Below are positions 47,214 through 56,589 of a stretch of DNA of 64,000 nucleotides, piece by piece. Within the stretch, counting starts at the first letter, position 1; every line of letters starts with the position of its first letter. Source of the stretch: Dyadobacter sandarakinus (lineage in GTDB: Bacteria > Bacteroidota > Bacteroidia > Cytophagales > Spirosomataceae); NCBI RefSeq assembly GCF_016894445.1, contig NZ_CP056775.1, positions 4,404,001 to 4,468,000 of the forward strand, written 5' to 3'. The notes beneath the pieces are model-generated. The model saw nothing but the letters and a program-made list of their open reading frames with translations, made no database searches and was not told the origin of the DNA. Made by a program: the position numbers and the translations under genes.

Positions 47214-47852
47214 ATGAATCCTGCTGCTATCGAATATGCCTGCCTCGAAGCCGGCGCCAGCGAAACTACCATTCGGAAATTATGTGAAGATGCCTGGATC
47301 CGGCAATTCGGTGCCATAGCAGTGGCGCCCACATTCACGGCCTACGCAAAGGAAATGCTCGAATTTTGCCCTTTCAAAATCAACATCATCACGGTTGCGG
47401 GATTCCCATTCGGATATTCTACAACCCGTACCAAACTTGCCGAAGCGGATGAAGCATTGACCCAGGGTGCAGACGAAATCCAGGTATCGCTCAATATTTC
47501 GCAGTTTAAATCGATGGCCTACCTGAGTATCCGGGAAGAGCTGCGGCAGCTTGCAGTACTTGTTCATGACAGAGGCAAGTTGCTGACCGTATGCATTGAA
47601 ACGGGTTTGCTCGATAGTTTTGACCTGTACACTGCCTGCGAACTTTGCACCGAGGCAAGTACTGACTTTGTCAAAACTGCTTCCGGGTTTTTCCCTGCTG
47701 ATCATGGCATTCAGGTGGTGAGTAAAATCAGGTCCATACTTCCGGCCAATGTACGCCTCAGTGTATTTAACGGGCCTGGTACTACCATTCAGGAGCTGCT
47801 GGATGCGGGCGCAAACCGTGTAGCCCTGGCATTTGGCAACTTGCCGGGCTGA
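47214..47852 (+). CDS. DeoC-like aldolase with altered catalytic residues
   Basis: 212 aa from the ATG at 47214. The barrel matches deoxyribose-phosphate aldolase: IRKLCEDAWIRQFGAIAVAP, TVAGFPFGYSTTRTKLAEAD, and the Schiff-base Lys154 in DFVKTASGF. However, the segment that normally carries the catalytic Asp (family pattern DEIDxVxN) reads ADEIQVSLNI with Gln90, and the segment that normally carries the second Lys (VxVKASGGIRT) reads VRLSVFNGPGTT. Two of three catalytic residues are therefore changed. It may be a DeoC homologue with another reaction. The glycosyltransferase starts 1 base after its stop. Confidence 0.82.
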   Translation: MNPAAIEYACLEAGASETTIRKLCEDAWIRQFGAIAVAPTFTAYAKEMLEFCPFKINIITVAGFPFGYSTTRTKLAEADEALTQGADEIQVSLNISQFKSMAYLSIREELRQLAVLVHDRGKLLTVCIETGLLDSFDLYTACELCTEASTDFVKTASGFFPADHGIQVVSKIRSILPANVRLSVFNGPGTTIQELLDAGANRVALAFGNLPG

Positions 47853-47853
47853 T

Positions 47854-48960
47854 ATGAAAAAAGTGCTGCTGCTGAGCACGGTGCATCCCGCCCGGGATCC
47901 CCGGATCATCTATAAAGTGGCACCTGTCCTGGCCGGAAAGTACAGGGTGACCTGCGCATTGCCTGGTGCGCCGGAACCTTTCGGGCCGCTGATACAAGTG
48001 CAATCCCTGCCTGTCCACAAATATCTTTTTTCGCGTATCCTGGTAACCTTTCCGGCCGTACTGCGCATGTACTGGCGACTGCGGCCGCATACGGTGCACA
48101 TTTTTGTACCCGAACTTATTCCACTTGCCATGCTGTTCCGGTGGCTCGGAAGCACGATCGTGTATGAGGTACAGGAAAATTATTTTAAGAAATTTGCAAT
48201 CAAGAAATTCAACCGGGCCTGGATTTACCGCAGGGCTTTCCGGTATTTTGATCAGGCAGCCCGCTCCCGGTTTCACCTGATTTTTACCGACGATGCTTAC
48301 CTTGAAGCCTACCAAAACCTGACCTATACGCCTGCGATCGTTCATAATTATCCTGCACTACCACAGATTGATCAATGGAAAAACGGTAGTGTGCCAGGCT
48401 CGTTTCCGCAGTTTGTTTATGCCGGTGTCATCTCCATGGAACGCTCGCTGGATGTTCTGATTAGGGCATTGGAAAAAATAAAAATGCATTATCCAGATTT
48501 TACGATGCACTTTTTCGGTCCGCTGCGCGTAAATGAGTCAGTTGTACGGCAGCTGCCGGGCTATGAGGCTGTGTGTAACAATCTATTGTTTTACGGTTTT
48601 ACAGATCAGCAGGTGTGGATGAAAGTAGCAGCTCAGGCGGTCGCCGGCATTGCGCTCCTGAAACCCGTTGCCGACTATCCGGAGTCGTATACGACCAAAA
48701 TGTTCGAATATATGGCAATGGGCATTCCCGTAGTCACTTCGGACTTCCCGCTTTACCGCAACGTAGTGGAACGTTCGGAATGTGGCTTTTGTATATTTCC
48801 ATACGATGCGGATGCACTGGCGGAGAAACTTCTGGAACTTATCCGGGATCCTGAAAAAAGAGCATTAATGGGCAGGAATGGCAGGAAGGCCGTGGAAGAA
48901 AATTATAACTGGAAAGCTGAGCAGCAGACTTTACTATCTTTCTATGAACATTTAGACTGA
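47854..48960 (+). CDS. Family 4-type (GT-B) glycosyltransferase
   Basis: 368 aa from the ATG at 47854, directly after the DeoC-like gene. The N-terminal acceptor domain begins MKKVLLLSTVHPARDPRIIYK; the C-terminal donor domain has FVYAGVISMERSLDVLIRAL, FFGPLRVNE and the donor-site KMFEYMAMGIPVVTSDFPL with the usual Glu. Likely cytoplasmic and membrane-associated, in cell-surface polysaccharide synthesis. Substrates unknown. Confidence 0.9.
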   Translation: MKKVLLLSTVHPARDPRIIYKVAPVLAGKYRVTCALPGAPEPFGPLIQVQSLPVHKYLFSRILVTFPAVLRMYWRLRPHTVHIFVPELIPLAMLFRWLGSTIVYEVQENYFKKFAIKKFNRAWIYRRAFRYFDQAARSRFHLIFTDDAYLEAYQNLTYTPAIVHNYPALPQIDQWKNGSVPGSFPQFVYAGVISMERSLDVLIRALEKIKMHYPDFTMHFFGPLRVNESVVRQLPGYEAVCNNLLFYGFTDQQVWMKVAAQAVAGIALLKPVADYPESYTTKMFEYMAMGIPVVTSDFPLYRNVVERSECGFCIFPYDADALAEKLLELIRDPEKRALMGRNGRKAVEENYNWKAEQQTLLSFYEHLD

Positions 48961-49033
48961 TAGACAACAAGAAAACGGCCTGGCATTTATTATAATTTTT
49001 AAAATCAATTATTGAATTGTTCAAATATGAAGT

Positions 49034-49084
49034 GCTACGATTTCTACGAAATATTTAACTTTCGGAATAAAAAAGAATCGTAGC
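49034..49084. repeat. Inverted repeat upstream of the fabH-like gene
   Basis: Perfect 9-bp arms GCTACGATT (49034-49042) and AATCGTAGC (49076-49084) flank a 33-bp AT-rich spacer that contains TAACTTTC, a near -7 box (49056-49063). The right arm ends 22 bases before the ketosynthase start. Confidence 0.5.
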
Positions 49085-49106
49085 TTGCGAAGTCAACTTC
49101 TCAATC

Positions 49107-50051
49107 ATGTATATTAATACAGTTAGTCATTATTTACCAAGCGAAGTTATTGGTAATGAATATTTTACAAATCTGAATAACCTGTCTAACGAGTGGATAG
49201 TAGAACGTACCGGAATATCGGAAAGACGCAAGGCAGGTGAGGGTGAGAATACCTCCACCATGGCTATGAAAGCAGTTGAATCACTCCTTGAGAACATTCC
49301 TTACAGTAAAAATGAAATTGACCTGATCGTAGGAGCCACGTATACGCCCTATGATACCATTGTAACCCTCGCCCACGCAGTTCAGCATCAGCTTCAGATT
49401 CCCGACATTCCTGTAATCAGCATTTCTTCGGCCTGCTCCTCTTTGCTGAATTCGATTGAAATTGTGGAAGGTTACTTTGCGATGGGAAAAGCTTCCAAGG
49501 CACTTGTTGTCGTTTCCGACCATAATACCGCGTATTACAATGAAATGGATACGGTTTCGGGCCACCTCTGGGGCGATGGTGCTTCGGCCATGCTGATCTC
49601 GAAGGAGCGGCAGACCGACTCGGACATGACCATTAAAAAGTTGATTACGGGTGGTGCGGCAACAAGCGGAAAAGCCATAGAAGCCGTAGTATTGCGTCCC
49701 AATGATCGCGGGGTTGTCATGCCATTTGGCCGGGATGTATTTCAGAATGCCTGCCTCTACATGCCGAAAGTAAGCCAGCAGGTGCTGCAAGCCTGCGGAC
49801 TGACCATTAACGACCTCGATTACCTGATTCCGCACCAAGCCAACCACCGGATCAGCCTGAATGTGATCAATACGCTCGGCATTCCGGCCGAGAAGCTGAT
49901 TTCCAATATTCAGTACCTTGGCAATACAGGTTGTGCAGGCTGTGCAATCGCACTTTCCGAGAATAAGGAGAAATTTAAAAAAGGCGAAAACATTGTTATT
50001 ACCGTTTTTGGCGGTGGCTACTCCTATGGTGCCATGCTGATTACGATATAA
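49107..50051 (+). CDS. 3-oxoacyl-ACP synthase III family protein (FabH-like)
   Basis: 314 aa thiolase-fold condensing enzyme. The triad is complete: Cys110 in SISSACSSLLNS, His243 in PHQANHR and Asn273 in LGNTGCAG. LGDGASAML-type WGDGASAMLIS and the C-terminal FGGGYSYGAMLI are present. FabH starts fatty acid synthesis from acyl-CoA; this may be a paralogue for branched or special acyl chains. It stands alone with a leader inverted repeat and a nested terminator. Confidence 0.92.
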   Translation: MYINTVSHYLPSEVIGNEYFTNLNNLSNEWIVERTGISERRKAGEGENTSTMAMKAVESLLENIPYSKNEIDLIVGATYTPYDTIVTLAHAVQHQLQIPDIPVISISSACSSLLNSIEIVEGYFAMGKASKALVVVSDHNTAYYNEMDTVSGHLWGDGASAMLISKERQTDSDMTIKKLITGGAATSGKAIEAVVLRPNDRGVVMPFGRDVFQNACLYMPKVSQQVLQACGLTINDLDYLIPHQANHRISLNVINTLGIPAEKLISNIQYLGNTGCAGCAIALSENKEKFKKGENIVITVFGGGYSYGAMLITI

Positions 50052-50056
50052 AGAAT

Positions 50057-50108
50057 CAGCCTGAGCTTCGGACTTCCGGTTTGTACCGGAAATTCAAAAC
50101 TCAGGCTG
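50057..50108 (+). terminator. Nested hairpin terminator after the fabH-like gene
   Basis: Outer stem CAGCCTGAG (50057-50065) / CTCAGGCTG (50100-50108) enclosing inner stem TTCCGGT / ACCGGAA (50074-50080 / 50085-50091), followed by a T-rich stretch. It separates this gene from the convergent peptidase gene. Confidence 0.7.
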
Positions 50109-50130
50109 TATTTGTTTTATCTGTGCCTTA

Positions 50131-52122
50131 TTAATTTACCTCAGGCTCATTAGCCGTAACCGGCTTCCAAACATTGTTTTCGGGGTTAACATCCGGTAAG
50201 CCGCGGTCCGGATCAACAGTTACAGAGCGGATTGGCTGCTGCGTAGCTGCTTTGAAAGTCCAGCTTCCACCCCGCTGCCAGATTTCAACCGGAAGTTCTA
50301 CACGCGTTTTTTTGCCGCTCACCTCTTCAATATCCACCTTCACCGGCATTACCAGCTGATCCAGGTTTTCAATGGTGATGTAAGACCCTTTCTGCGGGTT
50401 TTGCTCTACGTAGCTTACATCCTTCACACTCTGATCGAGCTTATAGTTTTCAAAAAACCATCCTTTCCAGAACCATCCCAGGTCTTCACCCGCAGCATCC
50501 TCCATAGTCCTGAAGAAATCGTACGGAGTAGGATGCTTGAATGCCCACCGCTGTACGTACGTATGGAATGCATAGTCAAAGCGGTCTTTGCCCAGCACCT
50601 GCTCTCTCAGCATTTTTAATCCCATCGCAGGCTTGTAGTATGCCTCCCAGCCCAGGTTTACATTCTGTATCACATCGGGGATGGTCAGGATAGGATCCGC
50701 CTTCGGACGGAAGATCAATGGAGCGAGTCTGTGCATATCGTTCATCTGCGCAGTTTTGTACTCCCCGTTATTGAAGTTATCAGCTGAGAGGAAGTTGATA
50801 AAGGTATTAAAGCCTTCGTCCATCCAGGCATATTTCCGCTCATTGGTCCCCACGATCATTGGGAACCAGTTGTGGCCGAACTCATGGTCGGTTACACCCC
50901 ATAAATCGTCTTTGCGGCTTTTGCTGCTGCAAAATACAATACCCGGATATTCCATACCGCCTACGATACCGGCCACATTGGTAGCAACCGGATATGTGTA
51001 CTCGTGTACATAGCCGGAGTAAAATTCGATACAGCCTTTTACATACTCCGTGGACCGGCCCCAGCCTTCAAGCCCGCCGTCCTCAGCAGGGTATACGGAC
51101 TGAGCCAGCGCTGTTTTACCTTTGGGCAGGTTCATTTTCGCAGCATCCCATACAAATGCCTTAGAACTCGCCCAGGCAATGTCCCTGGCTTGCAGGCAGC
51201 GGAATTTCCAGGTGAGGGTACCCGATTGTTTAGGACGGGATGAAGGATTTGTCACTTCTTCAGGCAACCGGATCATCACAGTCTGGTCACTTTTGGCAGC
51301 TTCGGCTAGGCGTTTGCGTTGGTCGGCTGTAAGTACTTCGGCTGGGTTAAGCAGTTCGCCGGAGCCTACTACGATATGGTCCCAGGGTACGGTAACATTG
51401 TACTCGAAATCGCCATACTCCAGATAAAACTCACCGGCACCCAGGTACGGCAGCAGGTTCCAGCCTTCGATGTCGTCAAAAACCGCTACCCTCGGATACC
51501 ACTGCGCCATCTCGTATACGATGCCGTTTTTAGTTTCCAGTGTTCCCATCCGGTCGGAGCCGTATTCTGGGATTTTAAACGAATATGCAATTTTGATTTT
51601 GATCACATCTCCATTGGCTTTTAAGGGCGTGGCCAGGCGGATTTGCATGCGTGTGTCGGTAACCACATAGTCCGCATTTACAAATTTGTCCTTACCCTGC
51701 TGGATTGTTACCGATTTCAGTGAGTCACCTCCTGAAAAACCCATATTACCAAAGCGCCCGCCCGTAATCGGCGTTGATTTACCTCCCCTGGACTTTTCAT
51801 TGAATGCATTTTGGTCGAGTTGGAGCCAGATAAATTCCAGATTTTCAGGACTGTTATTTTTGTAAGTAAGCTCAACATCGCCGCTGATGATGCCTTTATC
51901 TTCTTCCAGTGCCACATTTACTTTGTAATCGGCACGGTTCTGCCAATACTTGGGTCCCGGTGCACCACTTCCGGTGCGGTATTCGTTTCCAGGCTGGAAG
52001 TTGAACAATGGATGAAAAAGTACGTGCGGATCGTATTTTTTGGCAGGTTCCTGTGCTGATGCATCGAGGAAGCCGAAGCTGGCCAAAACCATCAGACCCA
52101 ATCTGAATATTGAAATTTTCAT
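50131..52122 (-). CDS. M1-family metallopeptidase
   Basis: 663 aa with a signal peptide (1-23, ending DASAQ), so periplasmic or secreted. The gluzincin site is HEFGH (413-417) with the third zinc ligand Glu436 at the canonical 18-residue spacing. GGMEYPG at 388-394 replaces the exopeptidase GAMEN motif. N-terminal beta-saddle and catalytic domain are present; no T9SS tail is seen. It is predicted to trim peptides from the N-terminus. Confidence 0.94.
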   Translation of the reverse strand: MKISIFRLGLMVLASFGFLDASAQEPAKKYDPHVLFHPLFNFQPGNEYRTGSGAPGPKYWQNRADYKVNVALEEDKGIISGDVELTYKNNSPENLEFIWLQLDQNAFNEKSRGGKSTPITGGRFGNMGFSGGDSLKSVTIQQGKDKFVNADYVVTDTRMQIRLATPLKANGDVIKIKIAYSFKIPEYGSDRMGTLETKNGIVYEMAQWYPRVAVFDDIEGWNLLPYLGAGEFYLEYGDFEYNVTVPWDHIVVGSGELLNPAEVLTADQRKRLAEAAKSDQTVMIRLPEEVTNPSSRPKQSGTLTWKFRCLQARDIAWASSKAFVWDAAKMNLPKGKTALAQSVYPAEDGGLEGWGRSTEYVKGCIEFYSGYVHEYTYPVATNVAGIVGGMEYPGIVFCSSKSRKDDLWGVTDHEFGHNWFPMIVGTNERKYAWMDEGFNTFINFLSADNFNNGEYKTAQMNDMHRLAPLIFRPKADPILTIPDVIQNVNLGWEAYYKPAMGLKMLREQVLGKDRFDYAFHTYVQRWAFKHPTPYDFFRTMEDAAGEDLGWFWKGWFFENYKLDQSVKDVSYVEQNPQKGSYITIENLDQLVMPVKVDIEEVSGKKTRVELPVEIWQRGGSWTFKAATQQPIRSVTVDPDRGLPDVNPENNVWKPVTANEPEVN

Positions 52123-52340
52123 TACTTAAATTGAATATTAATATGTGTTTGTAAACGAGCAATATACGGCTTTTCGCCTTGCGTCAAAAAAAAGTTTGAT
52201 CTGGCACAGCTTTTTACAATGCGGCAATCCGGGATGCGTTCGTTTTTGTAAGTACCAACAACGCTTGAATGCATTTTAGAAGTACTTTTATAAACTGTTT
52301 CCCAGTCCATTATTTTAGTCCCGTTTAACCAGAAAATTTC

Positions 52341-52832
52341 ATGATGAGCACAACCCGTTCCTTGCACAGATGGCTCGCTTTTGTTTTTGTATTGATGACC
52401 TGCACGTTTATGGCCTGCAAGGATGATGATGATGATAAAGAGCCTGATCCTGTTGTAAATACCGATCCGATTGTCGGTACCTGGCAGCTTACTTCCATTA
52501 CTCCGGAAACTGCGGGCACCACGATCCCCGAGCTTGCATTTGCAGAGGCAGTAGTACCTTGCCTGTATATGCTGAAAGTGACATTTAAAGCAGATAACTC
52601 CCTGACCACTGCAGATTGTGAGGCTGCTGTTACAGCGATCGGCACGTTCATTCCGGTGAGTGCTGCTGCCAAGTGGAAGGTGGAAGGCGACAGTCTTACG
52701 CTCACGCAGGGTACCGCCAGCGAATCATTTAAAAGAATGCAGACGGACACGGAACTTACCTTGGTGGTAAATACCGTAACAGACAGTTCGAAGCCTGCCA
52801 AAAATGCCTTGCTGCACTTTAAGAAAATATAG
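52341..52832 (+). CDS. Lipocalin-like surface lipoprotein
   Basis: 163 aa. A lipobox FMAC with Cys26 follows the hydrophobic signal, and the mature N-terminus CKDDDDDKE resembles the acidic lipoprotein export signal that sends Bacteroidota lipoproteins to the cell surface. The domain shows the lipocalin-like pattern: DPIVGTWQLTSITPE, then short strands with LKVTFKADNSLT and AAKWKVEGDSLTLTQG. Ligand unknown. A second Met directly follows the first and could be the start. Confidence 0.82.
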   Translation: MMSTTRSLHRWLAFVFVLMTCTFMACKDDDDDKEPDPVVNTDPIVGTWQLTSITPETAGTTIPELAFAEAVVPCLYMLKVTFKADNSLTTADCEAAVTAIGTFIPVSAAAKWKVEGDSLTLTQGTASESFKRMQTDTELTLVVNTVTDSSKPAKNALLHFKKI

Positions 52833-52836
52833 GAAA

Positions 52837-53271
52837 TCAGCTGCTGGTGTGGTCACAAACGATCACCCAGCGGCCATCTATTTTACGCCACAATAAGGTG
52901 TAATGACCTTCCAGATCACCTTTCTCAGGCCTGGTCAGGTGAAATTTTCCAACGACAAAAGCGACGTCTTTGCCAGGAAATGAAAAGTTGAGGAACGTAA
53001 ATTTGAGCTTACCCATCGTCGCCCGGTCGGGGTAGCGTTTCAGATAGTTGCTGTAAGTAGCATCGTACCCGTATGTGATGCCGCTTTTCCCCACAAACAT
53101 CAGCGAGTCCGATTTCCAGTAGCCGTTCATGAAGCTCGCAATATCCCCTTTATTCCAGTCATCGACCTGCCGGTTTAATATACCGAGTACAACCTGCTTG
53201 TCTGCCGCAGACTGGGCCTGTACAGCCATCGGAAACAATAGCAGGAGCAGAATATAAAGCCGCTTTCTCAT
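52837..53271 (-). CDS. Secreted NTF2-like (DUF4440) protein
   Basis: 144 aa with a signal peptide (1-19, ending AVQAQ). The fold pattern is DUF4440/SnoaL: VLGILNRQVDDWNKGDIASFMNGYW, YGYDATYSNYLKRYPD, and the terminal YTLLWRKIDGRWVIVCDHTSS. Such periplasmic proteins are usually of unknown function, sometimes ketosteroid-isomerase-like. Stops of this gene and the upstream lipoprotein gene converge 4 bp apart. Confidence 0.9.
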   Translation of the reverse strand: MRKRLYILLLLLFPMAVQAQSAADKQVVLGILNRQVDDWNKGDIASFMNGYWKSDSLMFVGKSGITYGYDATYSNYLKRYPDRATMGKLKFTFLNFSFPGKDVAFVVGKFHLTRPEKGDLEGHYTLLWRKIDGRWVIVCDHTSS

Positions 53272-53387
53272 AAATTTTTAAGACTTTTACAGAACAGTAT
53301 CTTCAACTAATATACGTTAAAGATCGTCATTTAAAAGCGTACAGGCCGAAACTATGCCTGCCAAAGGGCTTTCACAAGCCCGTTTTC

Positions 53388-54266
53388 ATGATGGAGCAGC
53401 CCTATTTGTTCATATTGAACCCTCACTCAGGGACATTCCTGGGAAGGAACAGCCGGCTGATTGAAAAGGCGGTACATGAAATGGCCCAAACCTACAATTC
53501 GCGGGCTACGGTATTGTTTACGCAGGAGCGCGCACATGCCACCACGCTGGTGAGCGAGCATATGCATCGCGAACCCTGGAAGGCCATTGTGGCCGTAGGC
53601 GGCGACGGGACGATCAATGAGATTGCACAGCCTCTTGTAGGACAAGCTATTCCGCTCGGTATCCTTCCACTTGGTTCGGGGAACGGGCTGGCACGCCACC
53701 TCGGCATACCATTGAAACTTAATGCCGCTCTCAAAAGACTTTTCACGGGCCAGGTCACAACGATTGATACTGCCCTGATCAATCATATCCCGTTTTTTTG
53801 TACGGCTGGTATGGGCTTTGATGCCTACGTAGGCTACCGTTTCAGCAAGCAGCCTGCGCGTGGATTGTCAACGTACATGAAGGTTTCCTTTGAATCGTAC
53901 TGGTCGTACAGGCCGCAGTCGTACCGCCTCAATGGTGTGGAGATCAATGCATTTTCGCTATCGTTTGCCAATGCCGGTCAGTTTGGGAACAATGCATGGG
54001 TTGCGCCCCAGGCAGACCTTCAGGACGGGGAACTGGATATCTGCCGGATAAAGCCTTTTCCCAAATGGTACGGTACATCGCTGGCTTACCAGCTTTTTAC
54101 CAGACAAATGCGGACTTCCCGTTATATTGATTATGAAAAAGCCACTCATGCTGTTGTTGAAACTACCCAGCCGCCGCTGATACACTATGACGGAGAGCCA
54201 CTGCAATTAAGTACCAGCCGCATTGAAGTGAGTATCAAGCCAAAAAGCCTTAGGGTAATTATTTAA
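53388..54266 (+). CDS. Diacylglycerol kinase-family lipid kinase
   Basis: 292 aa. The nucleotide site is GGDGTINE at 71-78 and GSGNGLARHLG follows near 100; NPHSG at 11-15 is the phosphate loop. The C-terminal beta domain ends IHYDGEPLQLSTSRIEVSIKPKSLRVI. It resembles YegS/DgkB-like cytoplasmic lipid kinases, so diacylglycerol or a sphingoid base could be the substrate. Either of two adjacent ATGs (53388, 53391) could start it. Confidence 0.93.
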   Translation: MMEQPYLFILNPHSGTFLGRNSRLIEKAVHEMAQTYNSRATVLFTQERAHATTLVSEHMHREPWKAIVAVGGDGTINEIAQPLVGQAIPLGILPLGSGNGLARHLGIPLKLNAALKRLFTGQVTTIDTALINHIPFFCTAGMGFDAYVGYRFSKQPARGLSTYMKVSFESYWSYRPQSYRLNGVEINAFSLSFANAGQFGNNAWVAPQADLQDGELDICRIKPFPKWYGTSLAYQLFTRQMRTSRYIDYEKATHAVVETTQPPLIHYDGEPLQLSTSRIEVSIKPKSLRVII

Positions 54267-54288
54267 AAACCTGATTTGTTTTAAATGT

Positions 54289-54624
54289 ATGTCTAAAAAA
54301 AACCGTTCAGGGGTTGTATACTCCACCGACCCGACCTTTGAATATCAGGACGACAGCCAGGCAGAACCTGATACACTGGAACCTGCACGCCAGGATCTGC
54401 GCATTTGGCTGGAACGTAAGGGAGGCGGCAAAATTACCACGGTTGTCAAGGGCTTTATAGGTACCAATGCCGACCTGGAAGCACTGGGCAAGCTGCTCAA
54501 AGGTGTATGCGGAACCGGCGGTACGGCAAAAGATGGTGAAGTACAGATCCAGGGTGACCAGCGCGACAAGGTAGTAGCCTGGCTCGCAGGCAAAGGGTAT
54601 AAGGCAAAAAAAGCCGGAGGTTAG
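54289..54624 (+). CDS. SUI1/eIF1-family translation factor (YciH-like)
   Basis: 111 aa. The SUI1 core covers about 38-108: LRIWLERKGGGKITTVVKGFIG, LLKGVCGTGGTAKDGEVQIQGDQRDKV and LAGKGYKAKKAGG. YciH-type bacterial eIF1 homologues bind the 30S subunit and are not essential. It begins 22 bp after the lipid kinase stop. Confidence 0.95.
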   Translation: MSKKNRSGVVYSTDPTFEYQDDSQAEPDTLEPARQDLRIWLERKGGGKITTVVKGFIGTNADLEALGKLLKGVCGTGGTAKDGEVQIQGDQRDKVVAWLAGKGYKAKKAGG

Positions 54625-54630
54625 TCCGGC

Positions 54631-55074
54631 TCAGTTTACCTGGTTTGTATCAATTTCGGTAGGTTCCGGCAAGGGCCGTGCATTGGGAAGACCATTTTGC
54701 AAAGGACTGTCGAGCACCTCCACATTGGTCACAAAATATTTTGTATCTCCATTCCAGGGTAATGTGAAGAACTTCTCTTCGTAAGTCAGGGACACCCTGC
54801 GCCCTGTTTTGATTGCTTCTTCCAGCTTTGTGATCGCATCCTTATTTTTACCACTCACCGAAAAAATCCATTCGGAAGAATTCATGGTACCATCTCCCTC
54901 GTAAAATCCACCGGTACGCAGCTCTCCCTCATAGGTTTTGAACATATATCCCCGGTTGCTCATTTTCACTACAAATCCCCCCCGCTTGCCTTCACTGTAA
55001 TATCCGAATGTGAGATAATAAAGAATGCCGAACACAATGGCCAGGAATACGGCAAAAATAACCCATTTACGCAT
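54631..55074 (-). CDS. Single-pass membrane-anchored protein of unknown function
   Basis: 147 aa. A membrane span at residues 4-24 is followed by a periplasmic domain with GYMFKTYEGELRTGGF, EWIFSVSGKNKDAITKLEEA and VSLTYEEKFFTLPWNGDTKYFVTNVE, then a Pro-rich tail. Homologues in Bacteroidota are sometimes labelled 6-phosphogluconate dehydrogenase, but there is no Rossmann or dehydrogenase motif here, so that name is not supported. It lies downstream of the permease gene on the same strand. Confidence 0.8.
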   Translation of the reverse strand: MRKWVIFAVFLAIVFGILYYLTFGYYSEGKRGGFVVKMSNRGYMFKTYEGELRTGGFYEGDGTMNSSEWIFSVSGKNKDAITKLEEAIKTGRRVSLTYEEKFFTLPWNGDTKYFVTNVEVLDSPLQNGLPNARPLPEPTEIDTNQVN

Positions 55075-55131
55075 GACGATTTTTTTGAGAGTTGACAGAT
55101 GAGCGAACTTCGCAATTCAGTTTAACTTTTC

Positions 55132-56373
55132 CTACTTGGACCGGATTGCGGTTACCGGATCCATGCGTGCGGCCAGCATAGCAGGGATAATACCCGATAG
55201 CACCCCTATCACACTGGACACACCCAGTCCCAGCAGGATGTTGCCGGGTGTCAGCAGGATTACCAGTGAACCAAGCTGCAGGAACGATAAGAGGTATACC
55301 AAAAATATGCCTACCGTTCCGCCCACAAGACTCAGCATGACAGCTTCAAAAAGAAATTGCAGCAGAATGACATAGTTTTTTGCTCCCAGCGACTTCTGAA
55401 TGCCGATCAGGTTGGTACGTTCCTTGACCGAAACAAACATGATATTGGCAATGCCGAAGCCTCCCACCAGGATAGAAAAGCTGCCGATCACCCAGCCTGC
55501 CAGCGTCAGTACCGCAAATAGCCCGGAGATTGCATCAGCGGCAGCTTCGGGACGGTTGAGCGAAAAGTTACTTTCTGCCCTAGGCTTGATGCCCCTTTTG
55601 GTTCGCATCAGTCCGGTAATCTCTGCTTCCACTTCTTTCATTCCTTCGTCATTGGGATAGCCCTTTACCACAATGTCGGCGGTCCGGCGGCCGGACTGGA
55701 ACAGTTTTGAAAAAGAGGCAAACGGGATAATGCACATTTTATCGGGACTACCCCCAAAATCGACAAGGCTTTCACCTTTTTTCTTTTGCACCCCCACGAT
55801 AGTAAACTTATTGCCCGCAAGTTTGAAGGCCTTACCAACCGGATCCTGCCCCGGAAAAAGGGCCTCGGCGATCTCTGCTCCCACGATCGCCACATTGCGG
55901 GCATTGGTGGTTTCAAGGGGAATAAAATAGCGGCCTGTGCCAATCGGAATTTCAGAGATCTGATTGTATTCGTAGGAAACGCCCTGAAGCTGGGCAGAAA
56001 TGCTGTTTGATCCGTTTTTAAGTGTAGTACCGCCACGGAAATCCATCACGGCAACAGCACTGGCACTTTCAAGGTTTTCATAAAGGTACTTGTACTCGGC
56101 ATATGTGGGCTCGGGCCACTGGAAGTACTTCCACCACTGGTATTCGCCACCAAATCCCCAGGGCCATTTTTGAACATAAATAACTTTGTCGCCAATAAAG
56201 CTGAGGCTGTCACGGATGCTTTTTTCGAGTGAATCAACGATGGTGAACACGGCCACAATCGCAAAAATTCCTACAGTTACGCCCAGCAGCGACAAAATGG
56301 TGCGCGTAATATTCGACTTGAGTGCCTGCCAGGCAAAACGGAAGCTTTCGAGAACCTGCCGGATTAACTTCAT
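55132..56373 (-). CDS. MacB/FtsX-type ABC transporter permease
   Basis: 413 aa with the 1 + 3 span layout: TM1 at about 18-45, a large periplasmic MacB_PCD domain (about 60-270), and three C-terminal spans with FtsX pattern GIANIMFVSVKERTNLIGIQKSLGAKNYVILLQFLFEAV. Such permeases act with a separate ATPase to push lipoproteins, macrolides or peptides through the envelope. No ATPase gene is adjacent. Confidence 0.92.
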   Translation of the reverse strand: MKLIRQVLESFRFAWQALKSNITRTILSLLGVTVGIFAIVAVFTIVDSLEKSIRDSLSFIGDKVIYVQKWPWGFGGEYQWWKYFQWPEPTYAEYKYLYENLESASAVAVMDFRGGTTLKNGSNSISAQLQGVSYEYNQISEIPIGTGRYFIPLETTNARNVAIVGAEIAEALFPGQDPVGKAFKLAGNKFTIVGVQKKKGESLVDFGGSPDKMCIIPFASFSKLFQSGRRTADIVVKGYPNDEGMKEVEAEITGLMRTKRGIKPRAESNFSLNRPEAAADAISGLFAVLTLAGWVIGSFSILVGGFGIANIMFVSVKERTNLIGIQKSLGAKNYVILLQFLFEAVMLSLVGGTVGIFLVYLLSFLQLGSLVILLTPGNILLGLGVSSVIGVLSGIIPAMLAARMDPVTAIRSK

Positions 56374-56589
56374 ACCTGTTTGATCAATAACAACTTGTGT
56401 TCAAAAGTTAAATGCAATATACCCCTTACAGAAGCAAAATGGTATGAAAGGCCGCAAACCGCCTATGAACCGGCCGGGCTGCCGGCTGCTTTTTACTTCA
56501 CATTTAAAGGAAATGATTCTAAAAAACCCATTTGAAATTTCCTCTTTCACCATATTTCTTAAATTACAACATAAACACCTGACACCATC

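Noticed and set aside
54631..55074. 6-phosphogluconate dehydrogenase as the name of this protein
   Set aside because: The protein is 147 aa, membrane-anchored and lacks a Rossmann fold or dehydrogenase motif.
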